Shown: positions 16,608 through 23,275, counted from the first letter of the stretch. The stretch is DNA of 42,573 nt from an uncultured Burkholderiales bacterium (GCA_902826305.1 CADEEH010000030.1:1-42573), one strand, 5' to 3'. Notes: a model not told the origin generated them from the sequence alone. A program made the numbers and translations.

Positions 16608-17288
16608 TCAATGACCGGTCGGCCACGGATACCTTGCCGCGGTCGACGACCACGCCGGCGAAGCCCCCGTCTCCTCGCCTGGATCAGGGGCTGCAGTGTC
16701 GGCCTCGCGCTGCTTTTCCGCCGCCGCCTTGCCGGCGAGCAGCATCATCAGACCTGTCATCGCCGTCTGCGTGGCCAGGCGCGTCGCCTGGCCGGCGAGC
16801 AGCCGTCCGACGCGCCGTCCGAGGGGCCGCGCCCGCCCGGACAGCAAAGCCCAGCGCCACGGGCCCACCGCCGCCAGGCCGGCGCCCGCCAGGGCCGCCA
16901 GCAGCATCGACACCGCCGGATGGCGACGAATCGCCGGCACCGTCAGGCGGCGCGCCTCGACCGAGGCGGATTGCAGCGAGTGGTGCAATGGTCGGCGCTC
17001 CCACCAGGCGCGCACGAAGGGCCAGCCGATCTCGAGCAGCGGGTAACGCGACAGGAACCGCTCGGACAGGGGACGATTCGCTGCAGCGCGCGGGCCGTCA
17101 CGGTGCGGCCCGTGGGTCCGACCCGCGCCGTGTGGATCGCCGTCGGCCGGCGGCGCGGGCAGCAACGCCCGCTCCAGCTGGGCACGAGTCGCGTTCAGCC
17201 TCACAACCGCTTCCGCTGTCGCCGCTGGCGCCGTGCCGAACGGTCCGCTGGACGGTTCACGACCTGGATCGACGCGTCCGTTGCTCAT
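16608..17288 (-). CDS. Hypothetical membrane-associated protein
   Basis: A 226-residue protein of no family that I recognise. The N-terminal half is Pro/Gly/His-rich and probably disordered (about residues 45-75). From residue 80 'LLEIGWPFVRAWWERRPLHHSLQ' is amphipathic. 'HPAVSMLLAALAGAGLAAVGPWRWALL' (about 127-152) and 'AMTGLMMLLAGKAAA' are hydrophobic membrane candidates. Its ATG overlaps the stop of the preceding holin-like gene (ATGA), so it is translationally coupled to the DUF883/holin genes. This position corresponds to YqjK-like partners of YqjD/YqjE in enterobacteria, which is only a positional analogy. A role in inner-membrane stress is inferred from neighbours. Confidence 0.72.
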   Translation of the reverse strand: MSNGRVDPGREPSSGPFGTAPAATAEAVVRLNATRAQLERALLPAPPADGDPHGAGRTHGPHRDGPRAAANRPLSERFLSRYPLLEIGWPFVRAWWERRPLHHSLQSASVEARRLTVPAIRRHPAVSMLLAALAGAGLAAVGPWRWALLSGRARPLGRRVGRLLAGQATRLATQTAMTGLMMLLAGKAAAEKQREADTAAPDPGEETGASPAWSSTAARYPWPTGH

Positions 17289-17668
17289 CGACGTGCCGAT
17301 TCACGAAGCAGCGCGGCATCGGCCTGGACCTGCTCGCGCAACAGATCGAACGACCAGCCCGGCGACTGGTTCCGCGTGCCGAGCCAACAGAACAACGCCA
17401 CCAGCCAGACCACACCCGGTACCGCCCACAGCAGCCAGGGTCGCGGCATCTCCGCGACCGGGATCGCACCGAACAGCAACAGCGCCGTTCCGCTCAGCGC
17501 CAGGCCACCGAAGGCCGCGATCCCCGCGACGACCGACAGGATCGCCCGGGACCGCAGCCGGCGCGCTGCCGCACCGGCCTGCGCAGCGATCAGCGCGCCG
17601 TAGCCGGCCGCGTGATCGGCCAGCAGGTCCGGGCGCGACGCCAGCAACTGGATGACGGGGTGCACCAT
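17285..17668 (-). CDS. Phage-holin family (YqjE-like) membrane protein
   Basis: A 127-residue protein with two hydrophobic segments forming a hairpin, 'AILSVVAGIAAFGGLALSGTALLLFGAI' and 'WLLWAVPGVVWLVALFCWLG', flanked by charged N- and C-termini ('LREQVQADAALLRESARR'). This is the architecture of YqjE/holin III-like inner-membrane proteins found beside DUF883 genes. The ATG at 17668 is preferred over an upstream open extension because the latter runs into the preceding gene. Its ATG is eight bases upstream of the DUF883 stop codon (coding regions nearly touching), and its own stop overlaps the next ATG, so the three genes form one operon. The function is unknown. Confidence 0.78.
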   Translation of the reverse strand: MVHPVIQLLASRPDLLADHAAGYGALIAAQAGAAARRLRSRAILSVVAGIAAFGGLALSGTALLLFGAIPVAEMPRPWLLWAVPGVVWLVALFCWLGTRNQSPGWSFDLLREQVQADAALLRESARR

Positions 17669-17675
17669 CGCCGGA

Positions 17676-18065
17676 TCAGCGGTAGTGACGGTCGCTGCGC
17701 GACATCGCGTTGACCAGCAACGCAACCAGCGCGCCGGCGGCGGCGGCGATCAGCACCGACTTCATCGGTTCGTCGCGGATGTAGTCGGCGGTCTGGTCGC
17801 CGGCGCGGCTGACCTGGGTGCGCACCGTGTCGCCCACTTCCCGCGCACGGTCCAGTCCCTGACGGGTCGCCTGTTCGACACGATCCGCGGCCGAGTTCAC
17901 CGCCTGCGTCAGGTTCTCGCGGGTACGCGAGACACCCTCCTGCATCGAGTCGATCGAGTCATGCGCGGCACGACGGGTGGCTCGCAGCGCCTGATCGGCC
18001 TTGTCGGCCGTCCGGTCGCCCATCTGATCAGCAACCGAATGGGCACGTTCGTAAGGGGTGGACAT
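17676..18065 (-). CDS. DUF883 (YqjD/ElaB family) membrane-anchored protein
   Basis: A 129-residue protein. A long charged amphipathic helix or coiled coil (residues about 1-95, with repeated 'RTADKADQALRATRR' and 'QATRQGLDRAREVGDTVRTQVS') ends in 'YIRDEPMKSVLIAAAAGALVALLVNAM', the conserved C-terminal DEPxxSV membrane anchor of DUF883. In Escherichia coli the relatives YqjD and ElaB are inner-membrane proteins that associate with ribosomes in stationary phase. AGGAGA seven bases before the ATG supports the start at 18065. It leads a short operon with the holin-like and hypothetical genes, 65 bases after the DUF1328 gene on the same strand. Confidence 0.9.
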   Translation of the reverse strand: MSTPYERAHSVADQMGDRTADKADQALRATRRAAHDSIDSMQEGVSRTRENLTQAVNSAADRVEQATRQGLDRAREVGDTVRTQVSRAGDQTADYIRDEPMKSVLIAAAAGALVALLVNAMSRSDRHYR

Positions 18066-18130
18066 GTTGTCTTCTCCTGAAGATTTGAGGGAACTGTCGA
18101 GCGGTGGAAGAACCGTGTCGGATCCGGCGC

Positions 18131-18295
18131 TCAAGACTTGCGAACCAGGCTGAGCACGAAGGTGACGACGGCCATGATGACGAAGACCAGGAACAGGACC
18201 TTGGCGATGCCCGCCGCGCCGGCAGCGATGCCGCCGAAGCCGAACAGCGCCGCGATCAATGCGATCACGAAGAACACGACGGCGTAGTGCAACAT
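18131..18295 (-). CDS. DUF1328 small membrane protein
   Basis: A 54-residue hydrophobic protein, '[26 protein letters not shown]...[16 protein letters not shown]', consisting of two transmembrane helices around a glycine-rich turn. This is the full length and pattern of the DUF1328/YtjA family, small inner-membrane proteins of unknown function often found with CsbD and BON stress genes. A GAGGAG ribosome site eight bases before the ATG at 18295 supports the start, while the longer open frame upstream crosses a regulatory region. It is probably the first gene of the DUF1328-DUF883-holin-BON group, with the GTAGG-N6-CCTAC palindrome about 150 bases upstream. Confidence 0.92.
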   Translation of the reverse strand: MLHYAVVFFVIALIAALFGFGGIAAGAAGIAKVLFLVFVIMAVVTFVLSLVRKS

Positions 18296-18440
18296 GCTGA
18301 TCACTCCTCGTTGGGGGTCCGTACCCCGGGTCGCAGGGCTCGCGGCCAGCGATACATGCGATGGCACATTCTGTGGTCGGTGCCTCAAACGCGGCAGCGG
18401 TGCTCGCCCCGAACCGCTGTCGGTGCCGAAGGTGAAGCCG

Positions 18441-18458
18441 GGTAGGAAGAAACCTACG
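18441..18458. promoter_or_regulatory. GTAGG-N6-CCTAC palindromic element, copy 2
   Basis: GGTAGGAAGAAACCTACG has perfect GTAGG/CCTAC arms separated by six bases, the same geometry as the copy at 24477-24494. It lies about 150 bases upstream of the DUF1328 start. Confidence 0.55.
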
Positions 18459-18517
18459 CAAGCGACGTGGTCGTGATCGGCACACACCACACGACCGCGT
18501 GCCCGATCGCGAAATGG

Positions 18518-18554
18518 CAACGGCCGCGCTGCCTTCCCGGTCGCGCGGCCGTTG
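18518..18554 (-). terminator. Hairpin downstream of the CsbD gene
   Basis: CAACGGCCGCGC (18518-18529) and GCGCGGCCGTTG (18543-18554) form a perfect 12-base-pair stem with a 13-base loop. It begins 41 bases beyond the CsbD stop on the minus strand and is followed by CCATTT. Confidence 0.62.
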
Positions 18555-18595
18555 TACGAGCCGCCAGGTGATCTGGTCACCCGGCAACGTGCAGC

Positions 18596-18814
18596 CTACT
18601 TCTCGAACCAGCGGTCGTCGGCTCGTTTCTCCCAGCTCGCGATCTGCGTCTCGGCCTCGTCTTTCGCGAGTCCGTAGCGCTCCTGCAGCTTGCCGGCGAG
18701 CTGTTCACGCCGGCCATTGACGACATCGATGTCGTCGTCTGTCAGCTTGCCCCATTGTTCGCGAACCCGACCGCGGATCTGTTTCCAGTTGCCTTCGATA
18801 CGTTCCCAGTTCAT
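18596..18814 (-). CDS. CsbD family stress protein
   Basis: A 72-residue hydrophilic protein: 'MNWERIEGNWKQIRGRVREQWGKLTDDDIDVVNGRREQLAGKLQERYGLAKDEAETQI...W' is the complete CsbD family pattern. Relatives in Bacillus and Escherichia (YjbJ) are abundant general-stress proteins of unknown biochemical role. It starts with ATG at 18814 after an AGGAGA-type ribosome site (reverse complement of 'tctcctt'). It lies 87 bases downstream of the BON lipoprotein gene on the same strand with no obvious terminator between, so the two probably share the sigma-54-type promoter at 19323-19338. A strong hairpin follows its stop. Confidence 0.93.
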   Translation of the reverse strand: MNWERIEGNWKQIRGRVREQWGKLTDDDIDVVNGRREQLAGKLQERYGLAKDEAETQIASWEKRADDRWFEK

Positions 18815-18901
18815 GGTGTCTCCTTGGACATCGGTGAAGAGGTGGAACCCGGCGCCCGCCTATTCCGCGGACCCGGCGCGAACGTCAACCGCGCACGAGG
18901 A

Positions 18902-19216
18902 TCAACCGCGCACGAGGATGCGGTTGGTCACCGACTTGACGCCCTTGACGCCACGGGCAATCGACTCGGCGGAGGACTTCTCGGCGACGTTCTTCGCGAA
19001 TCCGGACAACATCACCGTGCCGTTCAGCGTCTCGACCGAGATCGCACTCGCGTCAACCGACTTGTCCTCGACGAATTTCGCCTTGACCGCCGTCGTGATC
19101 GCGGTGTCGTCGATGTACTCGCCGACCGAAGACTGACCGCGGCTGATGGCACAGCCAGGCAGCACGACCAGCGCGACTGCTGCCGCCGACGCCGCCAGGA
19201 GGTTTCTTGCATTCAT
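18902..19216 (-). CDS. BON-domain lipoprotein
   Basis: A 104-residue protein with a lipoprotein signal peptide (lipobox 'VLPGC', cysteine near residue 21) followed by a single BON domain ('DDTAITTAVKAKFVEDKSVDASAISVETLNGTVMLSGFAKNVAEKSSAESIARGVKGVKSVTNRILVRG'). It is shorter than the BON lipoprotein at 16140 but clearly related. A periplasmic or outer-membrane-anchored phospholipid-binding role is inferred from family knowledge. GAGGAG lies six bases before the ATG at 19216; longer upstream frames would remove the signal peptide from the N-terminus. The promoter region holds the sigma-54-type site and a CCTGT-AGG-ACAGG palindrome, so stress- or activator-controlled expression is likely. Confidence 0.92.
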   Translation of the reverse strand: MNARNLLAASAAAVALVVLPGCAISRGQSSVGEYIDDTAITTAVKAKFVEDKSVDASAISVETLNGTVMLSGFAKNVAEKSSAESIARGVKGVKSVTNRILVRG

Positions 19217-19322
19217 GATTGGCTCCTCGTTTCGTTCACCCGGATGCATCACTCGCGGATGCATCGTTCGTCTGTCAGCGCGAGTCGTGCCGAGGCACGC
19301 CGGTCGCACTTCGACAAGCGTA

Positions 19323-19338
19323 GGCAAAGGTCCTGCCA
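19323..19338 (-). promoter_or_regulatory. Candidate sigma-54 promoter of BON lipoprotein
   Basis: Minus-strand TGGCAGG-ACCT-TTGCC matches TGGCACG-N4-TTGC except at the sixth position. The predicted start near 19312 gives a leader of about 96 bases to the ATG at 19216. Confidence 0.7.
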
Positions 19339-19364
19339 AAAGGCATCGGACAAGCGCGACCGCC

Positions 19365-19377
19365 CCTGTAGGACAGG
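19365..19377. promoter_or_regulatory. CCTGTAGGACAGG palindromic element, copy 3
   Basis: A 13-base hyphenated palindrome (CCTGT-AGG-ACAGG) containing the TGTAGGACA core shared with the other copies. It lies 27 bases upstream of the -24 element of the BON promoter; a related TCGGACAAGCG is at 19346-19356. Confidence 0.5.
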
Positions 19378-19429
19378 CGCGGCGGGAGGCGTCGGCCAAG
19401 CGGCTTCACGCCGCGACCCGGGCCGGTCG

Positions 19430-19846
19430 TCAGTCGGACAGGTCCGCCCCGAGCAGGATTGCCTGGAACAAGGACAGCGCCGAGGCGCCCATCGGCGGGT
19501 CGCAACGCCGGTCGAGAATGTCGAGCAGTTCGGCGTCGCAGTAGCCGACCATGAACGCACCCCGCTCGGCGTCGCCGGCCACCATCGGCTCGTCGCAGAG
19601 GATCAGGACCCCGGTGTGGCGCAGGTCACCTAGGATTCGCTGCATCAGCCGGGTGGCCGACTCGCTCGGGCCGATGATCCGCTGCGCGAACCGATGGCCG
19701 TCGAAGAGCAGCACCGAACGCACGCCCCATTCGGCGTTTCGCCGGCGCGCGGACTGGCTGATCGCCCCGACGACGTCGAACTGTCGGTCGGCGGCCAGCA
19801 GGCTGACGTAGAGGATATGATGCAGGGTCACTCCCGGGATCGACAT
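19430..19846 (-). CDS. BLUF-domain blue-light photoreceptor
   Basis: A 138-residue stand-alone BLUF (FAD-binding blue-light sensor) protein. The flavin-contact residues are present with exactly the spacing of AppA: Tyr13 ('ILYVS'), Asn37 ('RRRNAEWG') and Gln55 ('DGHRFAQRIIGP'). 'RILGDLRHTGVLIL' matches the following conserved stretch. A short C-terminal tail ('LLDILDRRCDPPMGASALSLFQAILLG') is predicted helical, as in short BLUF proteins that act through partners. No output domain is fused, so the partner must be encoded elsewhere. It is divergent from the Crp/Fnr-type gene and lies upstream of the BON-CsbD genes on the same strand. Photochemical competence is inferred from residues only. Confidence 0.9.
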   Translation of the reverse strand: MSIPGVTLHHILYVSLLAADRQFDVVGAISQSARRRNAEWGVRSVLLFDGHRFAQRIIGPSESATRLMQRILGDLRHTGVLILCDEPMVAGDAERGAFMVGYCDAELLDILDRRCDPPMGASALSLFQAILLGADLSD

Positions 19847-19927
19847 CGCTGCTGGGACAGTTCAGGAACGCTGGGATCTTAGGCAGGCTCGCGTCCTCGT
19901 GCTACGTGAAATGACATACCCCCCGCC

Positions 19928-20659
19928 ATGACTCCGTGCGAACAGTGCCCGCTGCGGCAACTGCCGCTTTTCATCCCACATTCCGACGACGAGCTTGCGC
20001 TGGTCCGCTCGATCAAGCGTCGCGAGCTGCGTGTCGCCGCGGGGGACACGCTGATCCATGAAGGACAGACCGACGCGCCGCTGTACACGCTGCTCGACGG
20101 CTGGGCGTTCCGCTTCAAGAGCCTGAGTGACGGGCGGCGTCAGATACTGAATTTCCTGCTCGCCGGTGATTTCATCGGCGTGCAGCAGAAGATGGGTGAC
20201 GCCGCCGCGCACGGCGTCACCACGCTGACCGATTCGCTGTTCTGTGTCTTCCAGCGTGACGCCTTGTGGGAGATCCACCAGCGGCAACCCGCGATGGGCT
20301 TCAACGTGACCTGGCTCACGGCCCACGAGGAATCTCTCGTCGACGACAACCTGCTGTCGGTCGGACGTCGCAGCGCGGAAGAACGGATCGCGACGTTGCT
20401 GATCCTGCTCTACAAGCGCTCGCTGGCGCTGCACCCGGGCGGGGGCACGGACGGGGTGCCGTTCCCGCTGACCCAGCAGCACATCGCCGACGGGCTCGGC
20501 CTGTCGCTCGTCCACACCAACAAGACCATGCGCAAACTCGAGCGTCGCGGACTGCACCGGATCCGCGACGGCCGCCTGTACCTGCGCGACGTGCGTGCAC
20601 TGGCGCGGCTGGCCGATGTCTTCGGTGACGGGCGGCCGCCGATGCGACCTTTCATCTGA
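19928..20659 (+). CDS. Crp/Fnr family transcriptional regulator
   Basis: A 243-residue protein with a cyclic-nucleotide-binding-like beta-roll (about residues 20-130) and a Crp-type winged HTH ('FPLTQQHIADGLGLSLVHTNKTMRKLERRGL', about 178-208). The N-terminus has 'CEQCPLRQLPLF': two cysteines (C4 and C7) align with the first pair of the Fnr iron-sulfur ligands, and C106 lies where the fourth would be, but the third position is Pro13. A standard four-cysteine cluster is therefore not supported. The cAMP-binding residues of Crp are not evident. It is likely a stress or oxygen-related regulator of this region; its targets are unknown. The ATG at 19928 is 81 bases from the divergent BLUF gene. 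Confidence 0.92.
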   Translation: MTPCEQCPLRQLPLFIPHSDDELALVRSIKRRELRVAAGDTLIHEGQTDAPLYTLLDGWAFRFKSLSDGRRQILNFLLAGDFIGVQQKMGDAAAHGVTTLTDSLFCVFQRDALWEIHQRQPAMGFNVTWLTAHEESLVDDNLLSVGRRSAEERIATLLILLYKRSLALHPGGGTDGVPFPLTQQHIADGLGLSLVHTNKTMRKLERRGLHRIRDGRLYLRDVRALARLADVFGDGRPPMRPFI

Positions 20660-20722
20660 GCGAGACCGTGACGGCAGTACCACCCGCCGGTCGCGACCTT
20701 GCCTCTCCTTGACGGCGTCCCG

Positions 20723-20732
20723 TTGTCCTACG
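20723..20732 (-). promoter_or_regulatory. CGTAGGACAA element, copy 4
   Basis: TTGTCCTACG on the plus strand (CGTAGGACAA on the minus strand) is identical to copy 1 and lies about 130 bases upstream of the ferritin-like gene. Confidence 0.48.
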
Positions 20733-20859
20733 CGACCGGCGCTTGTGCTCCGATTACTACGCCTTGCCCCCGCGCCTACCGTGTCAGTCGGCCATCGAAG
20801 CGTCCGACGACCGGACGCCTCTTGGCCATCCTGTCACCTGATCGACAAAGAGGAATCCA

Positions 20860-21420
20860 ATGAACACACGCACTGCAGCCGCCACGCGGCCGGAGGAGGA
20901 ACGCCTGACGCTGGACGAAGCCGCGATCGACCGGGCACGCGAGAACCTGGACGACGGCGCGCTCACACCCAGCGCCGGACCGTGGCGCGGCCAGATCGTC
21001 GAACTTCTCAATGCCGCGCTCGCCACCGAACTCGTCTGTGTGCTGCGCTACAAGCGCCACCACTTCACTGCCCACGGCATCGCCTCGCCGGCGATCGCCG
21101 CCGAGTTCATGATCCATGCCAATGAAGAGACCGCCCATGCCGATCGGATCGCCGAGCGGATCGTGCAGCTGGGTGGCGAACCCGACTTCAATCCGAGCAG
21201 CCTGCTCGAGCGCAGCCACGCGGAATACGACGATTCCGATTCGCTGGAGGCGATGATCCGCGCCAACCTGGTGGCCGAACGAGTCGCGGTCGAGACCTAT
21301 CGGCAGATGATCCGGCTGATCGGCGACAAGGATCCGACGACACGCCGGCTGATCGAGGATGTGCTGGTCGACGAAGAAGAACACGCCGACGAGATGAAGG
21401 ATCTGCTGTCGCGGCAATGA
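20860..21420 (+). CDS. Ferritin-like (bacterioferritin-type) di-iron protein
   Basis: A 186-residue protein with an N-terminal extension of about 45 residues followed by a four-helix ferritin-like bundle. Ligand motifs are complete: Glu in 'ATELVCVLRYKRHH', 'NEETAHADRI' (ExxH), Glu in 'VAERVAVETY' and 'VDEEEHADEM' (ExxH), which supports a functional di-iron site. It is annotated in many genomes as bacterioferritin or a ferritin-like domain protein. Iron storage or peroxide detoxification under stress is inferred; no haem-ligand methionine can be assigned with confidence. GAGG eight bases before the ATG supports the start. It lies 200 bases after the Crp/Fnr-type gene with a CGTAGGACAA element between. 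Confidence 0.9.
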   Translation: MNTRTAAATRPEEERLTLDEAAIDRARENLDDGALTPSAGPWRGQIVELLNAALATELVCVLRYKRHHFTAHGIASPAIAAEFMIHANEETAHADRIAERIVQLGGEPDFNPSSLLERSHAEYDDSDSLEAMIRANLVAERVAVETYRQMIRLIGDKDPTTRRLIEDVLVDEEEHADEMKDLLSRQ

Positions 21421-21450
21421 GCGACGGTCTGCCGGCTGGGCAAAGCGTCG

Positions 21451-21478
21451 AGCGCCTCCTGCGTTGCAGAGAGGCGCT
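21451..21478. terminator. Hairpin between convergent genes
   Basis: AGCGCCTC and GAGGCGCT form an eight-base-pair stem with a 12-base loop, 30 bases after the ferritin-like stop and 42 bases from the convergent small-protein stop. Confidence 0.5.
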
Positions 21479-21520
21479 TCGAACAAGCCGCTGGCGACCC
21501 AATCGTCGCCCACACGTGTT

Positions 21521-21724
21521 TCAGGGCATCGACCGGCTCGGCGTCGGACCGGTCTGTCCACCGATATCCGGCAGGCCCCCGCCCTCACCTTCCCAGGTCG
21601 TCACTTCCTTCGGCGCAGCCGATGACGCACCCGCGGCATAGCCGAGTTCGCGTTCACGGCGCGACAGATCCCATCGATACAACAGATAACCCGCCGACAC
21701 GGCGGCGATCAGACCTCGCAGCAT
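21521..21724 (-). CDS. Small single-pass membrane protein, hypothetical
   Basis: A 67-residue protein of no family that I recognise. 'MLRGLIAAVSAGYLLYRW' forms one N-terminal hydrophobic segment. It is followed by 'DLSRRERELGYAAG' (charged, helical) and a Gly/Pro-rich tail that is probably disordered. A strong AGGAGG site lies five bases before the ATG at 21724, good evidence that it is translated; an in-frame GTG directly upstream is too close to that site. It lies 88 bases downstream of the histidine kinase on the same strand, with a TGTAGGAA element in the gap, so it may be co-transcribed or separately controlled. It is probably an inner-membrane anchor protein. Confidence 0.7.
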   Translation of the reverse strand: MLRGLIAAVSAGYLLYRWDLSRRERELGYAAGASSAAPKEVTTWEGEGGGLPDIGGQTGPTPSRSMP

Positions 21725-21800
21725 CACGTCCTCCTGTTCCGATGCCCCCGACTATCACCTCCCGCCGCGCGGACGGACACGGGACGATCGCCCATGGCGC

Positions 21801-21808
21801 TGTAGGAA
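21801..21808 (+). promoter_or_regulatory. TGTAGGAA half-element, copy 5
   Basis: TGTAGGAA lies immediately beyond the kinase stop codon and about 75 bases upstream of the small membrane-protein gene. It is a partial match to the TGTAGGAC element. Confidence 0.3.
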
Positions 21809-21812
21809 TTCG

Positions 21813-23174
21813 TCAGGTCCTGCGGGCATCGGGCTCGGCCGGCAGCCAGGCCTCGACGCTGGTCCCGGACCCCGGGGTGGAGCTGACCCGCATCACGCCC
21901 CCGGCCGCTTCGACCCGATAACGCATGCCGAGCAGGCCGGACGCGCTGCCGCGACGGGCGTTGACGTCGAAGCCCTTGCCGTCGTCGCTGACGCTGACGT
22001 GCACCCGGCCGTCACGTTCGTCCAGCACCAGCCGGACTTCGCGGGCGCCGGCATACTTCGCGATGTTGGTGAGGCACTCCTGGACCAGTCGGAAGATCGT
22101 GATCTGCCCGGCGTCGGCCAGTGGCACGGCCTCCAGTTCGGTCTTCACCTTGATCTCGGAGCGCTGCGCGAAGTCGCGTGCCTGGATCTGCAGCGCTGCG
22201 ACCAGCCCGAGATTGGACAGCGACGAGGGTCGCAGGTCCTCGATGATCCGGCGCTTCAGACCGATGCCGTGGTTGATCGTGTCGTTCAGGTGCTTGAGTC
22301 GTGCCTCGACCTCCGGCGCCATCGATCCGATGCTGCGCTTGAGCCGCGCCGCGTCCAGCTTGGCCGCGGTCAGGAGCGCGCCCAGCTCGTCGTGCAGTTC
22401 ACGCGCCAGCCGGCTCCTCTCGTCTTCGCGGGTCGACTGGAGTTTGCCGGCGAGTTCGGTCAGCTCCGCCGTGCGCCGGGCCACTTCGGACTCCAGATGA
22501 TCGCGTTCGGTCTGCAGCGCGGCCGCGTGTTGTCGCTGTGCGGCGTCGAAGGCCATGCCCTGGCGCAGGAACAGCAGCAGCGCCAGCAGACTCACCACCG
22601 TGGTCACGTTGACCGCGATGCGGCTGACCTGCAGCTCGGTGGCCATCAGAGTGCGCTGTTTCTCGAGCCGGGCCGATTCGATCGCGAGCAGCTCGCTGCC
22701 GTCGCGGCGGATCGCGATCATCGCCTGGCGCCCGACACCGGCCGCGATGATCGCGCGCCAGTCGTCGTGCCGGCCCTCGTCGTACATCCGCAGCGTGGTC
22801 GCGAGTTCGGCCAGCTTCTCGTGGCTGCGCTTCTCGACATCGGCCAGCAATCCGTGCGCCCTGCCATCGTCGCGGTAGTACACGCGCAGGAAATCGAGCG
22901 CCTGGCCGACGTCGCGGACGGCGCCCTCGTAGGGCGCCAGGTACTCCTTCCGACCCGAGATCAGGTAGCCGCGCTGGCCGGTCTCGGCGTCGACCATCCG
23001 TCGCACGACGGTGTGGATCTGCTCGAGTGCCGAGTCGCGCCGGATGACGTCGCCGAGCCCGTCGCTCAGTCGCTGGTAGGCATATTCGTTGAGGCCGAAG
23101 ACGCCGAGCGCGATCACCGCGGCCAGCGGGGCGGCCCAGGTCCTGCGTCGCGAGCGGGGTATCGTGGCTAGCAC
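21813..23174 (-). CDS. CHASE3 sensor histidine kinase (NarX/UhpB class)
   Basis: A 453-residue protein: transmembrane segment (about 14-28), periplasmic CHASE3 domain (about 38-175, with the 'DAETGQRGYLISG' hallmark), second transmembrane segment (about 186-203), short coiled coil, HisKA_3 dimerisation domain with the phospho-accepting H261 in 'ARELHDELGALLTAAK', and an HATPase domain ('NIAKYAGA', 'SDDGKGFD', 'GLLGMRYRVEAAGG'). This class pairs with LuxR-type response regulators, and one is encoded divergently 101 bases away. The start is GTG at 23174; no ATG precedes the first helix. The signal sensed is unknown. Its promoter region contains a TGTAGGACCAA element. Confidence 0.93.
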   Translation of the reverse strand: MLATIPRSRRRTWAAPLAAVIALGVFGLNEYAYQRLSDGLGDVIRRDSALEQIHTVVRRMVDAETGQRGYLISGRKEYLAPYEGAVRDVGQALDFLRVYYRDDGRAHGLLADVEKRSHEKLAELATTLRMYDEGRHDDWRAIIAAGVGRQAMIAIRRDGSELLAIESARLEKQRTLMATELQVSRIAVNVTTVVSLLALLLFLRQGMAFDAAQRQHAAALQTERDHLESEVARRTAELTELAGKLQSTREDERSRLARELHDELGALLTAAKLDAARLKRSIGSMAPEVEARLKHLNDTINHGIGLKRRIIEDLRPSSLSNLGLVAALQIQARDFAQRSEIKVKTELEAVPLADAGQITIFRLVQECLTNIAKYAGAREVRLVLDERDGRVHVSVSDDGKGFDVNARRGSASGLLGMRYRVEAAGGVMRVSSTPGSGTSVEAWLPAEPDARRT

Positions 23175-23180
23175 CGCCGT

Positions 23181-23191
23181 TTGGTCCTACA
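23181..23191 (-). promoter_or_regulatory. TGTAGGACCAA element, copy 6
   Basis: Plus-strand TTGGTCCTACA lies between the divergent kinase and response-regulator genes, seven bases upstream of the kinase GTG. The placement is consistent with feedback control of the two-component pair. Confidence 0.45.
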
Positions 23192-23275
23192 CTGGGTCCG
23201 AAAACGAGAGTACGACAAGCAACAAGCGTACGACGGCGTTGAGAACGCCGATCCGATCGCCCGGGGGAACAGCCG

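Larger units (their letters stand above)
18296..18595. other. 300-base intergenic region upstream of DUF1328
   Basis: No gene is seen. It contains the palindrome GTAGG-AAGAAA-CCTAC (18442-18457), a 12-base-pair hairpin (18518-18554) that fits a terminator for the CsbD gene, and about 240 bases likely to hold the DUF1328 promoter. No convincing -24/-12 sequence is present. Confidence 0.65.

Noticed and set aside
20688..20703. Possible sigma-54 promoter before the ferritin-like gene (CGGTCGC-N4-TTGCC)
   Set aside because: Only GG and TTGC match; four of the other -24 bases differ. It also lies upstream of the CGTAGGACAA element rather than downstream of it.
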